DNA of 64,000 nucleotides from Rotaria sp. Silwood1 (taxonomy: Eukaryota; Rotifera; Eurotatoria; Philodinida; Philodinidae), in the NCBI GenBank assembly GCA_905250075.1, contig CAJNOP010000013.1, positions 912,188-976,187 on the forward strand, given 5' to 3'. The notes below the pieces were generated by a model. It saw only the letters and a program-made list of their open reading frames with translations. It was not told the origin of the DNA and did not search any database. Made by a program: the position numbers and the translations under genes. Below, one piece after another: positions 39,118-53,270 of the stretch; the stretch's first letter is position 1, and each line of letters starts with the position of its first letter.

Positions 39118-39913
39118 ATTGAGAATGCAATCTTTTCTACAATACTTCGAAGAAAGCTTATTTCCAAAAATTCGAAACATAGTTTTCCATAGATAATTCA
39201 ATGCGTTCTATTCAGTGACACTAGATAAATTGAAAACAAGAATTTGTTAAATTGTTGAATTTCTAATATCTCTCTAAAAATTGTCCAAAAGAGAAACGTT
39301 GTTAATAAAAAATACAAGCTGTGAAACTCTTTCTACTAATGAGTAATCGTTTGAATAATTTATTTACTAAAGAATAAATAACAAAACAGTCATTTTTATT
39401 AACAGAAATTACTTAATTCAATCAATAAAATGATGTAAAGAATTCGTAACTCCTTTATTTTTATTTCTTTCATCAAACAAAATCGAAGAGTAGGTAAATA
39501 TTGGATAGATCTCATTACTTATGATTGGATGATGTATGAAGTAATAAATAGTAAATATGTGAAGGTAATATTTGCATTCTATTCCGTCATTGATTTATTT
39601 CTCATTTGTTCCGGGTTTTATGAAATAATAACATAAGTTATGAAATTCTTCGACAAATACTAGTAGTGGCATCTTAAAATGAATATATCGGTTGGTTTAT
39701 TTAAAATTTGTTTTCTGTCTTTCTTTTTTTTTTTTTTAAGATGTGCAGTTGAGCATTTTCCGACAAAAGACATTTCCTACTTCTGACTTTGGACTTCTAC
39801 TTCTTGACTCTGGACGGTTTCTGACAAAGGACGAGACCAAGATCAGGACATTACTTTTTTTTTTCTTCTCTTTCAACGACAATTGGACACGTGACTAATT
39901 TTACTTTCTTATC
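39118..39913. other. Upstream region of XPO1
   Basis: Non-coding, with a pyrimidine-rich stretch (39719-39740) and repeated GACTTTGGACTTCT / GACTCTGGACGG words just before the start codon, presumably promoter and 5' UTR of XPO1. Confidence 0.5.
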
Positions 39914-42900
39914 ATGCAATTACTTGAACAAGCACAAGCATTATTAAATTTTGATGGTCAATCACCATTTGATGTTAATATTCTTGATGCTGTTGTTAAT
40001 ACAATGTATCGAGGACAGGGTGATGCCGTAAGTTATCATTTCAATATATCGTTTTTTTTTGCTTTCATTGATTCTTATTTTAATGTAGCAACGACAAGCA
40101 AGTGAAGTATTAAATGTATTACGTGATCATCCGGATGCATGGACTAAAGTTGATTGTATATTAGAATTTTCAAAATGTCAAGAAACAAAATATTATGCAT
40201 TACAAATTCTTGAAAAAACAATTAAAACACGATGGAAAGCTTTACCAAAAGAACAATGTGAAGGTCATTGCAAAAATTTTCTTTTTTTTAATAACAAAAA
40301 AATTTTAATAGTTTTTTTTTTTCATGAATTTTTAGCTATTAAACAATATATTGTAAGTTTAGTTATATCACATTCACAAAATCCGGAATTAATGGAACGT
40401 GAAAAAGTTTATTTGAATAAATTAAATATTATTCTCGTACAAGTAAATTATAAATTTTGATTATTTTTAAATTGAAATGAAATGAATTTTTTTTTTGTTG
40501 TAATTTAGATATTAAAACATGAATGGCCAAAGAAATGGCCAAATTTTATTAGTGATATTGTTGAAGCAAGTAAAACAAGTGAATCAATGTGTCAAAATAA
40601 TTTAGAAATTTTAAAACTTCTCAGGTTTGTAAATAGATATTTGTTATTTTTTCCTATAAAATAATAACATATCTTCTATTTTTTTATAGTGAAGAAGTCT
40701 TTGATTTTTCATCAGGTCAAATGACACAAGCAAAAGCCAAACATTTAAAAGATACAATGTGTAGTGAATTTACAAAAATTTTTCAACTTTGTGAATATGT
40801 TGTGGTAAATAATTCTTCAATTGTTTCAAATAAACATAAAGATTAATTTCGATTTCATTTTATTTTAAATAGGATAAATCGCGTCATCCACCATTGCTTT
40901 TGGTTACATTAGAAACACTATTACGTTTTCTTAGTTGGATACCACTTGGTTATATATTCGAAACAGCTATGGTTAATAAATTGATTGAAACATTTTTTAC
41001 GGTACCAATGTTTCGAAATGTAACACTTCGTTGTTTAACTGAAATTGGTATGTTATAACAATGAAATTAAAGTTTTAATAAAAAGAGAAACTGTTTATAG
41101 TAACTTTTCAATTGAGTTTTTTTTTCTCGAAGAAAAATCTTAATAGAAGATACAATGATGGATAGATTAGTCTTCTTTGTTGGTTTCAATCGTGATTAAA
41201 AATAGATTCAATTTTCGATATCGAACTAAGCAAAAACTTTTATTTAACATACAGCTTAGAATTATTCTATACCGTTGTCTATTAATTCGTAGCATCGTAC
41301 TGCTATCTGATAAGTCATTTAGTCGCCAATGTTTGTGTTGTTAGTTGCGTAATTAAAATGTAAATACGGTAATCGTTTAAATTTTGGTCTCAATCCCATC
41401 GAAATGAAGGTTGAAACTTGTTTGATCACATTCTAGAGAAGACTAAATATAAATGATTAGAATTAATGTATTATTCATTAGTCTCATCCTAAAGAACCTT
41501 TGTTTTTTTGCTAAATTCATCTTGCTCTTACTATGGTTATACGCGTCATATAGATTTATTATCTAATGTCCGTTGATGTGTTTCTCTGCATAATGATCGA
41601 ATAAGCACATTATGGAAAATGCTCATTAATTCCTTTACACCATCCAATCGAACAATTTTTTTATTAAATGACGTGTAAATGAGTCATATGTTTAAGGATA
41701 TCTTATGAAAACATTTTCCCACTAATAAAGAGACATTTAATTTATGTCAAATTTATTTTTTCAATCATTTTAGCAAGTATTCAAGTTGCACAATATGAAG
41801 ATAAATTTATTGATTTTTTTCGTCGAACAATGATGCAACTTAAAACGGTAAAAATTATCAAAAAGAAAAACAATTTTTTTTTTATTGTTTTTTTGTAATT
41901 TATTTCTATTTAAATAGATAATGCCATTATCAATTGATTTAAAAGTTGCATATCGTTCAGCAAAAGATGATGATCAAAAATTTATACAAAATTTAGCATT
42001 ATTTCTATCAAGTTTTTTAAAAGAACATGGTATTTTAATTGAACGTACACCTGATTTAAAAGAAACATTACTTGAAGCATTACAATATCTTGTTTTAATA
42101 TCAGAAGTTGAAGAAATTGAAATATTTAAAATATGCTTAGAATATTGGAATATTTTAAGTGCTGAACTTTATCGTGAAGCTCCATATCAACAAATAACAC
42201 CATCATATTTACGTTCAAGTAATTCAAATAATGTACCAACACGACGTCAATTTTATAGTGTTATACTTTCAAAAGTAAAGATTTAATTTAACTTTTTTTT
42301 TTTTTCTTCTGTATAGGAAAAAATTTTATTTGATTTTGTTTAAAAAAAAAAAGGTTCGACGCACAATGATTTCACGTATGGCACGACCAGAAGAAGTACT
42401 TGTTGTAGAAAATGAACGTGGTGAAGTTGTACGAGAATTTATGAAAGATACAGATGCTATTAATCTTTATAAAAATATGCGTGAAACACTTGGTATGGAA
42501 AATATTTTTTTTTCTCATTCTCTATTTTTGAAGTTATCTCCTTTTTTTCTTTTTAGTTTATTTGACTCATTTGGATTATGTTGATACTGAAGCAATTATG
42601 ACAGAAAAATTAGCAAATCAAGTTAATGGTACCGAATGGTCATGGAAAAATTTAAACACAGTATGTATTTTTTTTTCAAATTAGTAGACGAAATTCTTAG
42701 TCATTATTTATTTTATTGATAAAGTGATAGTATAAGAATTATACACGAAAAAAAAAAAAAAAATTTACTGATAAGAAATTTTTACTCTTGATTTCAGTTT
42801 TTTGAATTGATGAAAAGTTGATAAAGTGATTATCATTTCAATGTTGAGATCTTTTAGACTTTTCTTAATTTCAAAGAAATCTATTCCTAATTGAAATATG

Positions 42901-45900
42901 AAAATGGAAAATATTCGAAAAATACTGGAAGTGCAGCGGCGGATCTAGGATTTTAGGAAAGGAAGAGCACGGTGATTATGGTCACAAAATATGTTTTGAA
43001 GTCCATTGAAAGTTGTATTGGCTCGTTGTTTGATGTTCGCTGCTAAGAAAAATGGAAAAATATTTTAGAAGGGACTGACGATTACCTTCAGTATTCCGCC
43101 TCTAAATTAAAGAGAGTGTGGAGTAATTTTTTGGTGCATCGGCTGAGAAAAATTTTCTAAACCTTGCTCTGCCATACCATATTTTGTAGGGTAGAGTGAT
43201 ATAGTGTATCTTGAACAACAAATAATTAATTAAAAATGAAAACATTAGAAACATAATGAATAGAAGTAAAACATAAGTAACTAATAATTGTTATAGAAAA
43301 TTAAAAGTCGTTCTCAATTAGAAAAGTTTCTATTAAACACTATCCATATTTTATTATTATTTGTTTAGCTTTGTTGGGCAATTGGTTCAATTTCAGGTGC
43401 CATGGTTGAAGATGATGAAAAACGTTTTCTTGTTACTGTTATTAAAGTAAATCTTATCTTATCTATTTTTATTTTTTCCTCTTAAAAAAATTCTTTTTTA
43501 TGTCTTAGGAATTACTTGGCTTATGTGAACAAAAACGTGGTAAAGATAATAAAGCTATAATCGCTTCAAATATCATGTATGTCGTCGGTCAATATCCTCG
43601 TTTTCTTCGTGCACATTGGAAATTTCTTAAAACAGTTGTTAATAAACTTTTTGAATTTATGCACGGTATGACTTCTATTATTATTCTTTGTTTGAAAAAA
43701 AAAACTAATAAAAAAATTTTCTTTTTTTTTTTTTTTTGTTTGTATTTATTAAAGAAACGCACGAAGGTGTACAAGATATGGCATGCGATACATTTATAAA
43801 AATTGCACAAAAATGTCGTCGTCATTTTGTAACAATTCAATTAGGTGAATCCCAAGCATTTGTCGATGAAATATTAACTAATATAAATGGTATTATTTGT
43901 CATTTGGAACCACATCAAGTTCATACATTTTATGAAGCTGTTGGTAATATGATTGCAGCTAGTGTTGATAATGTTCAACAAACAAAATTAATTGAAAAAT
44001 ATATGCAATTACCAAATGATGTTTGGAATACAATTATATCAGAAGCAAAAAAAACTGTTGATTGTTTAAAAGATCCTGAAGTTGTTAGTAATATATTAAA
44101 TATTCTTAAAACAAATATACGAGCTTCAAAAGCATTAGGTGCACCATATGTACATCAATTAACAAAAATTTATCAAGATATATTACATATATATAAAGTA
44201 ACATCAGAAAATATAAATCAAGCTATACGTATGAATGGACCAATGGTTGTTAAACAACGTTTAATTAAATCTATGATAGCTGTTAAAGAAGATACATTAA
44301 TATTACTTGGTAGTTATTTTTCAAAAGCAACAAATGTTCAACAAATTCTTGATCAATTTTTAACACCATTATATACATTTGTATTAATTGATTATCGTGA
44401 TTGTCATCCAGAAGCTCGTGAATCTGAAGTATTAAATATGTTAGCAACATTAATTAATAAAGTTGAAGATCGTATAACAAATCGTATACCAGAAATATTT
44501 GATTTAACATTTGAACATACACTTCATATGATTGATAAAAATTTTGAAGATTATCCTGATCATCGAAAGAATTTCTATATACTTCTTCAATCAGTAACTA
44601 ATGTTTGCTTTTCAGGTATGTTATAAAATTTTTCTTTATAAATATATTTTATAAGATATTGAAATTTTTTTTTTTAAAGCATTATTGGCATTAAATGCAA
44701 CACAATTTAAACTTGTTTATGATTCTATTATGTGGGCATTAAAACATACAATGCGTACCATATCAGAATTAGGTTTAGAAATTTTACAAATTATGTTAAG
44801 AAAATTTCAAACATGTGATCCACAAGCAGCACAAACATTTTATCAAATTTATTATCTTGAAACAATGCAACATATTTTTGCTGTTGTTGCCGAATGTTCA
44901 CATACATCAGGTATGTATAACTAGAAGAAATAATATATAAACTAAGACATTGATTTTTATTCAGAGAATTACTATCTATTTCTCAATAACTTATCTATCT
45001 CAAATAGAGGTGTGAGGGACAAAAATTATTTTTAGCCTCAGCCCCAACGACCTTAGTTTTGTGGGTCCCAATCTCAATGATTTTTTTATCCTGATCCTAG
45101 TGACTTTAGTTTTTTGAGTCTCGGTCTATAGAAAACTATTTCAGAATTTATTCTTACAACGTCTAAACAACTTCAATATTCTCTTTTTGATTTGCTTAGT
45201 CGATGACTAGTATTTTTTTTTGTGCTATTGCTCTTGAATTATGCTCTGATTGATGATTTATAAGATAGTTCGCTTAAAACGAAAGAATGTTGAACTTTAA
45301 TTGTTAGTTGCGATTGGAACAACTTTTGTCTCATAGTTTTAACCCTGTTTCTCATCAACTTCTCTTTCCTGTAGGTCTGATTTGGACACATCTCTTATCC
45401 ATTACAATAGTCAAGATCTTTTGATGAAAAATACTCATTAAGAATGTGGAATAACTCACAATACTGGAAGACATGTGTTCGATATAATTAGTATGAGTTT
45501 GTTTTTAACAGTAGAAGAAATGTAGTAATAATTGTTCTCTATTCTAATCAGTAATTCATGGTTTATGGACCAAAAAGAAAAACTATTAATTGGGACAAAG
45601 ATAATATCGATTGTAGATCGATTTGTGTCCACTTTGTCTATTATTCTTTTAAGAATAGAAGGCATTATATTGATTGTCTTTTGATTGATAGATGAGTTTC
45701 ATAGTCTCACTTTTCGATATAGTAAGCGATCAATAAATTTCTATCATAGCTCATTTGAAATAGAAATACAGCAATTACATTTCAAATTGCTCAAATTACA
45801 TATCATCAACTTTTATAAAAGAAATAATCATATTGTTTATTTTCAGGTTTAACAGCACATTCTCAAATCTTAGCCAACTTATTTGTAATTGTTGAACAAG

Positions 45901-46320
45901 GTCTTATTAAAGTTCCATTGGCACCTGAAGTTCAAGATCCATCACAAAATTTACTTTATGTTGAACAATTTATGGCTAATCTATTAAAAACAGCTTTTCC
46001 ACATTTACAAGATAATCAAATAAAAGTTATTATTGAAGGTTTCGTTACATTAGATCAAGATATTGCTGGTTTTAAAGAACATTTACGTGATTTTCTTGTT
46101 CAAATACGAGAAGCTACTGGTAATGATACGGCTGATTTGTATTTAGAAGACCGTGAACAAACATTAAAACGTGCAGCTGAAGAAAAACGTAAAGTACAAA
46201 TGAGTGTTCCCGGTAAGTTAAAATTTTCAGAGAAGAAAAAAACATCGAAATTCTAATTTTATTTTTATTATTTTAGGTATTCTTAATCCTCATGAAATTC
46301 CAGAAGACATGCAAGATTAA
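39914..46320 (+). CDS. XPO1: Exportin-1 (CRM1), 16 exons
   Basis: Nuclear export receptor of the importin-beta family that carries leucine-rich NES cargo with RanGTP. Exons: 39914-40027, 40089-40263, 40336-40442, 40509-40624, 40690-40804, 40873-41047, 41774-41847, 41918-42274, 42354-42492, 42557-42660, 43369-43446, 43509-43665, 43755-44615, 44680-44910, 45847-46212 and 46277-46320; 1070 aa (human 1071), phases consistent throughout. Near-identity to animal CRM1 is seen in the importin-beta N-terminal region ([20 protein letters not shown]), the acidic regulatory loop ([20 protein letters not shown]), the NES-binding groove ([16 protein letters not shown], with the leptomycin-reactive cysteine kept) and HYPRF-type repeats ([20 protein letters not shown]). 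It ends [17 protein letters not shown]. Introns 6, 10 and 14 are 0.7-0.9 kb with non-coding, partly repetitive content. One donor (GTCATT at 40264) is weak. Confidence 0.97.
45009..45125. repeat. Two-copy degenerate repeat in XPO1 intron 14
   Basis: CCTCAGCCCCAACGACCTTA, GTTTTGTGGGTCCCAATCTC and AATGATTTTTTT are followed by ATCCTGATCCTAGTGACTTT with AGTTTTTTGAGTCTCGG. This is a roughly 48-bp module repeated with divergence, and more GC-rich than the intron around it. Related words (GGATCTGAAAAAAAG, GACTTGGGTCTGAAG) occur at 1090-1135. Confidence 0.5.
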
Positions 46321-46646
46321 ACAAACTCTATATACTAATATACATGCTTGTCTTTTGTTTGTACGTTCTTTTTGAATGAAAAAACAAGAAAAAAAAATAT
46401 AGTAAATTCAAAAAAAAAAAAAAAAAAGAAAAAAAACATTTGTCATTATACTTTTTTTTCCATTCATCTTGTCGATCTCATCGGAAAAGAGAGAAGTTCT
46501 TTTTTTTTTTCTTTTTATTTAATTGAAATCTTTTCGATTGTCAATAACATTTCATTTGTATTAAATATTTGATGAGATAAAAGAGAATTGATATAATTGT
46601 GTTGATTGTTTGGTCAATATGTATTCATATTAGTGATTGAAACAAA

Positions 46647-49600
46647 ATGGAAATATTCAATGAGAAAAGTTTTGATACTGATTTAGATGACGATGAAACA
46701 GGTATCAGTATAGTTTTCTTTGTTTCATAAAAAAAAAAATATTGTTATTCTAAAGATCAAACTCATGATAATACACTTCCACGTTTATCATTTGATCAAA
46801 AACTGACAGCACATCGAAGTAATCGTTTAAATGAAACATTTGGTCAAATAAATTTTCCATTTCAATTTCAATCTAATAAAAAAGTTCGAACAAATGATGA
46901 TATTCTCATACCTTTACGATGTAAAACTCCATCTAACAATGGTAATTATGATAAAATCTTCGAATAGATTAATTTGAATTTTTAAATAGGAAGAATTCAT
47001 ATATATGAAAATAGTTGTCATATGCTTGACATAGCAATTGATTGGCAATTACATAGTCTACTTTCCCATGATAATATAGCTGTTCATAATCGATCATTTA
47101 GTTTTAATGAAATACGTGCATTTGCAACTGCAATTGAAGCAAATCTTGAAAGTTTAATATTAAGTTCGATTGATTTAATAGCAAGTTCAATACGTATCCT
47201 TTGTCAAGGATTAAGAAAATGTGTTAATCTTAATCTATTAGTAAATCTAAAGAAAATAAGATTGTAAAACAAAAATGTGATAGTTTTCTTGTTGATTTTT
47301 AGGATTTATCATGTAATAAATTAAGTAGGGAAAGTTTTAAACTATTAGTTGATACAATTAATTATTGTACATCATTAAATTATTTATCTTTGGCTAATTG
47401 TGGTATTCAAGATTCATATGGTCGATCTATTGGTAATTTATGTCGACATAAAAGACTAATTGAAATAAATTTAAGTGGAAATGAATTTGAAGACATGGCA
47501 TGTATACTTATTGGTGGTGCATTAAGTATATAGAATTAGTCATCCTTTCTTTAAGAATAATAAATATTATTGTACTTTAGCGGAAAATATTAGATTGATA
47601 GATTTAAATTTAAGTTGGAATTTTATTCGAAGTTATGCCTCAATAGCTTTATTTCGAGGATTTGAAGTAATCATTTTGACTTTTCTTTATTGATGAAATT
47701 TTAATTTCATGTTTCTTTTTAAAGATTAATAAAACTTTAACAGAATTTGATATATCATGGAGTAATCTTGGTTATGATGGAAGTGTTGCTCTTCGTCGAG
47801 TATTAATTGTTAATCAATTTTTACATCGTTTAAATATAAGTAATTGTAATATTGATCGAGCAAGTGCAAAATTGATTAGTGAAGGCTTAGAAAAAAATTC
47901 AACACTTCAAAGAATAAATGTTAGATGAACATTTTTCTTTTTATTCAAAAATCAAATTATTTATTCACTTGTATTTTAGTTATCATTTAATCCATTAACA
48001 ACTCATGGTGTTCATGATATTGTGCAAGCTTTGAATCATAAGAAAAGTGCGATTTCAATGTTTGATATTTCAGTAGGATAAATAATTTAATTGATTTCTA
48101 TTTCAAATTTATTTTATATGTGTTTTTTATGGTATAACGGTGTTTTCGGCAACTGTTCGTCTTGCCGAAAAAATTGCTGATCGAAGAAATTTTATTATGA
48201 AATATGATTTTGAAGTACCTGTACATGATATTATCGGTCGACAAAAAGGTATACACTACATATGTATATGGAATAGGATTAGTCCTTCTCAGATAAGAAT
48301 AAACAATACGTCAAAAAAAAAATGAGATATCGTTTTAAGGAAAAAAATAGACATTACATCTTTTATTTGACTTATTCGAGTCTGAGAGAATTCTAAATGC
48401 TAGTGTGTCAGTTGTCTATACACATTTGAAAACTATTGTGTCCAACTCACATATATTCTTTAGTCTCCTTATACTAAAACAAAATATCTTCAGTGAAAAA
48501 TCTCCAATAGACTATAGTTGTCTTTAAGGGTAATCCATCGTCAGAAAAGTGATCTATATTATTTATTTCTATATTGCGAATGGAAATTGTTTTTATTTTT
48601 TGTTTGCCTCGCTGTTGTTTCTTGATCACTACTCATCATAATTGACGTCTTGCATATAAATTTTTCTCTGCGCAAAAATAAAAAAAGCACAATATTTAGA
48701 ACTTTCACAAACGTACTTCAAAAATTAAAACTTTGCTAAAAGCTTTAGACTGTTCGAAAATAGTCTAAGTCTTGTTGTTAATGTCTTTCAACGCCTTTCC
48801 TATTGTTAAGAAACTCTGGAAAAGGAGTCTGACATCCTATCTGATGATCATTGACCTTCTCCTATCTGCTTCGTCGCTTATGAGAGAAGCTATAAAACTG
48901 CATCAATAAATATTATGGATTTCTTATTTTCATAAATCATCATAAAATATGCTTGATTGAATTCAAATCTGCCTTGGTCATAGGTTACTTTAAAAGTTAA
49001 AAAACAGTACCTAAGATAATCAACTATATAACAAGGAGATGTTCATGTTCTTTATTTATACCATCGAAGATTCTACTTAACTGGAAATCGTCTGTTTTTC
49101 ATCAATGCTAATAGAGATCAACAATAACATTTTAAGTCATTGTTATCTTGTCTGCTTTAATAATGTTTAGTAACAAAAACCGATTCAATGCGTAAAATTA
49201 TTGAACATATTGATGCAAGACATTGGCGTACATTAGATTATTTTCGAATATTGAACAATCAAAAGCAATTACAAGTACAAAATGAAACAATGCCTCATAA
49301 GATTTTAGTAAGAATCTTTTTCTTTATAACAATATTTTGTTTTAATTTTACATTTTACATATTAGAAATCTGATATAGAATCTGAAACTGATAAAGTAGA
49401 AAAACTTCAGCGATATCTAACTGATCGAATAGTTCAACCTTTTACATATAAGTATGAAAGTTTTTTTGTATTGCGAAAATTCTATAAATTTATTTTATGA
49501 TTAATTTTTTCTAGAAATTTAAATTATGTAATTAATCAACAACGAATACGTGATCGATTACAAAAAGTTCGTCAAGAAAAACAAGAAAAAGATATGAAAA

Positions 49601-49737
49601 ACCGAAATAAAAAAATTTTACAAACTGTTAATGAATACTTTCCGGATATTAATATTATTAGTAAACAAGAAAAACATAGAGAAACTATTGAACAATTAGC
49701 AAAACCTCGAATATTTAGTACAAATGAAAAACCCTGA
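46647..49737 (+). CDS. Leucine-rich-repeat protein, 11 exons
   Basis: Exons: 46647-46701, 46756-46941, 46990-47240, 47303-47525, 47581-47666, 47725-47919, 47980-48072, 48140-48248, 49171-49307, 49366-49451 and 49515-49737; 547 aa. After an acidic, basic-mixed N-terminus, residues about 110-340 form ribonuclease-inhibitor-type leucine-rich repeats, e.g. DLSCNKLSRESFKLLVDTI, IDLNLSWNFIRSYASIALFR and FDISWSNLGYDGSVALRR. The C-terminal third is highly charged (DRLQKVRQEKQEKDMKNRNK) and probably helical. Overall order resembles LRRC74-type proteins, but I would not assign an orthologue. All joins are GT-AG except the one before 48140, where no AG precedes the expected exon start (...TATAACG then GTG TTT TCG); that boundary is provisional. 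It lies 326 bp downstream of XPO1 on the same strand. Confidence 0.8.
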
Positions 49738-51616
49738 TTTATTCAATTTAGACGAACTCTATTCTGAAATTTTAATAATTGATAAACAATCTTTCTCGTG
49801 ATGAATTGTAATAGCTCATAATTCATTTATTAAATAATGTATTGTGTCGATGAGAAAAGAATTTCTTTTTTCAAAACTCAATCTGATAAGTGTCTATGTT
49901 AAGCGATCCTATTCTCGTTTTCCTAAGCTAATGGATCTAACTGGTTTTTTTTATAGAAACAACACATAGGTCTGAAGTTTTCACTATTCAAGAGAGGAGA
50001 TTCTGTGCTATATAATTATGTCAATATCTGGTAGGTCAACGACCGATCAATCAGTTGAGTTCAACTGCGCGGATTCTGAAAAAAAGGATATGTTGAAGAA
50101 ATTTTTGATCAGATTTTAACTTGAAGTAGAACAATTCCCTGTGACTACAGGCTTCAGCGATTTGATCTTGAAAGACTTCAAAAGAGCTCAAGTCAGGGAT
50201 AATTTATAATGCTTCCTCAAATAGTGATATTTGTTTCCAGTTTCCAAGTGACCTGAAACCACTCTTTCAAGGTTTCTAAAATTTCGATTATTATAGTGTG
50301 TATAGGAGAAGTTTTTGAAATTTCAAAAATACTGAAATATGAGTCTCAGGTCATTCTAGAACTGAAAACAACCATCACCATTCGACTCAGCATGATGAAA
50401 TACTCCTGTCTTAAGCTCTTTTGGAGTCTTCGAAGATCAATTAGCTGTAGTCGGGGTTCTCAAGACAATCCTTGTAACTCTGAAACGAAACATGTTAGAA
50501 AGTTGGGACTTGGATAGATCGAATAGGAAAACTTTGTTTTTACTGATCGGTCATATTTCAAGTTCATATTCAATGGGATATAGCTTCAGAATGTCTTTTT
50601 CAAAATCTCCGTAGAGAACTCACTTAACCGGTCAACTTTTGAACAAACAGGGTGTGAGTGGATTTGTATGAATGTGTGTGTTGTTTGAGTTCACCAATAT
50701 TTATCACGCAGCACATCAACAATATATATATATCTCGCCAGTAAAAAAACAAATAAAAACGGAGGTTCTTTTTTTCTAAGAATCTCATAGTCTACTCTTC
50801 TGTAAACCATATATCTTGGAGATAGAGCAATCATACAAAATAGTTTTTTATCAATTAGAATCTTAGGGAATTCCCTAGATACAATGTGTAAGGAGTTTTT
50901 TTTTAAATATCACGCGTTCTGTATTTTCCACAATCTTTCTAAAAATGGTAATTCCAATTGTCAATGATAGCTAACAGGTGAAAAGCATAATTTTCAATAA
51001 GAAAAAATTTAAATAAAACATTACGACTTGATGTTTCGTCAACTCATAGTCAATATCATAAAAAAATGAAACAAACATAACATGCTGAAAAAGAGTCCAA
51101 TTTTTCTTTCCACATGTCGATTGCATCGATATTATTTTATTTTATATCGTTTTTTGTTCTTTATTTTTTATCATGTCATAGTATTTAATTGTTGATAATG
51201 CTGACGAAGTGTTGATGAAACGGCAAATTTTCATTTTATCTTCAATTTTAAACATTTCTACCAATGAATCAGTGATCTAAAAATAATTGTCATTGTTTAG
51301 ATGATCGTACAAGTTATGTTTCAGATATTGACTTTGTGTTTTCTTCTCATTGCTTCTTTTGTTCTATATATGTTTGTTTGAATATTAATATCAAATAAAA
51401 AAATAATTATCTCTGTATATAATGCAAGTCCAAAGACATTTTTTTACTGCACTTGTCTTGTTTTAAAAAAGAGTGAAGGTAAGAAGCTAGTATGGTGAGG
51501 TAAAGATAACAGATATCAGAGCAAAACATTATTTATTCTAAGTTTAATTCAAACATTTATGGTTATTGATGAAATAAAAGAATTTTAATTATTTTCTAAT
51601 ATGTTTTAAGATCATC
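49738..51616. other. Intergenic region, no gene supported
   Basis: About 1.9 kb. The frame at 50296-50517 has no motif. A TA run occurs near 50721-50733. The last few hundred bases presumably hold the SLC35F6 promoter. Confidence 0.55.
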
Positions 51617-53270
51617 ATGGCTTTTACACCATATCAACTCTTCCTTGCTGGTCTTATGTTAATAACTGGAACTATAAATACTTTATCGACAAAATGGGCT
51701 GATAGGTATTTAGTAATTTATTTCATTCTTAATTTCATATTTATGTTATTAGACAAGAGGCACATTTTTGTAATCGAACAGCTGAACCAAAACAATTTGA
51801 GCATCCATTTCTTCAAGTTAATAATTTTGTTTTGTAAAGAAAAAATTAATATTAAATTAATGGTTTTCATTTAGGCCGTTGGCATGTTTGTGGGTGAATT
51901 TTTATGTTTATTAGTATTTAAATTTATTTGGTATTCAACAGCTCATTATCGTATTGCTCAAATGACGTATAAAGGCAATTCATCATCTAAAATTGTTCAA
52001 CATTGGCCATTACAAATTAAGAAAGATGTACATTTACTTGATGGTGAACAAGTATTTAATCCACTTATATTTTGGATAGCATCAATATTTGATATGCTTT
52101 CAACATGTTTATCTTATTTTGCATTAAATTTGACAACTGCTAGTTCATTTCAAATGTTAAGAGGTTCAGTGATGGTTTTTACGGCTATATTCAGGTAGAA
52201 TTATATATATGTATAGATTTAAATCAAGCTTTGAATGTTTTTATTTTTATTTTTCAGTGTAATATTTCTTAGAAAACGATTAAGTCTTATTCATTGGCTT
52301 GGTATTCTTACTGTTGTTGCTGGTCTAGTTGTCGTCGGTGTATCGGATCTTTTATTTAGTAAAGAATCAGAAGGCAATCATACAGGTATTCAAAAGCTTC
52401 TTGGTATTTTTCTTATAATTCTGGCAATGATATTTACCAGTTTACAAGTATGACAAAACAAAAATAGAAAAATTAAATCAATTACACATTATTGTATTTA
52501 GGTCGTATATGAAGAACGTTTCATTGGTAAATATAATATTCCACCATTACAAGCTGTTGGTTGGGAAGGAATATTTGGTTTTTGTACACTTGGTCTTCTT
52601 CTTATTCCAGTAATTAATTTCAAAAACATTATTCTAGGATATAATTTGTTTGTTTTTAATTAGTTTCATTTTATTCATATGAAAGGATCAAATTCAGGTC
52701 CTGATCATCGTCTTGAAGATTTACCATCAGCATTTTGTCAAATGGCTGATAATTATAAAATTATTATTGCAACAGTTGGTAAGAATACACTTTTATTTAT
52801 TTTCTTTTATTTTTATTTGTTCTTTTTTTTAGGAAATATACTTTCAATTGCATTTTTTAATTTTGCTGGTATATCTGTAACAAAAGAATTATCATCAACA
52901 ACTCGTATGGTACTTGATAGCGGTCGAACATTACTTATATGGGCTATCTCATTAGCATTGGCATGGCAAAAATTTTATCCATTACAAATTGCAGGTTTTT
53001 TTCTTTTAGTTGTTGGTAAGTTGAAAATTTATTTTATGTCTTTAGTTATTTAAATGAATATTTATTTAAATAGGGATGGGTATTTATAATGGTGTATGGA
53101 TGCATATATATCATCAAATTCAAGGTTATAGAGGAAAACCAATGGATCGTACACCATTATTGCCTAGTTATGATGAGGCTAATACATTTCCACCAAATCG
53201 AGGTGTATCAAATACTCCATCAGGTGCAGAAGTTTATATTGCTCCACACAAAGATTCAATTAATCCATAA
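51617..53270 (+). CDS. SLC35F6: SLC35F6-type drug/metabolite transporter, 8 exons
   Basis: Multi-pass transporter-like protein of the EamA/drug-metabolite superfamily; vertebrate SLC35F6 is lysosomal/mitochondrial and its substrate is not settled. Exons: 51617-51705, 51753-51816, 51875-52194, 52258-52447, 52502-52609, 52664-52778, 52833-53015 and 53074-53270; 421 aa in consistent phase (human 371). About ten hydrophobic segments, starting YQLFLAGLMLITGTINTLST. Family-typical pieces: HPFLQAVGMFVGEFLCLLVF, ALNLTTASSFQMLRGSVMVF, YEERFIGKYNIPPLQAVGWE and GISVTKELSSTTRMVLDSGR. The cytosolic tail carries DRTPLLPSY, which fits an acidic di-leucine lysosomal sorting motif. Confidence 0.95.
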
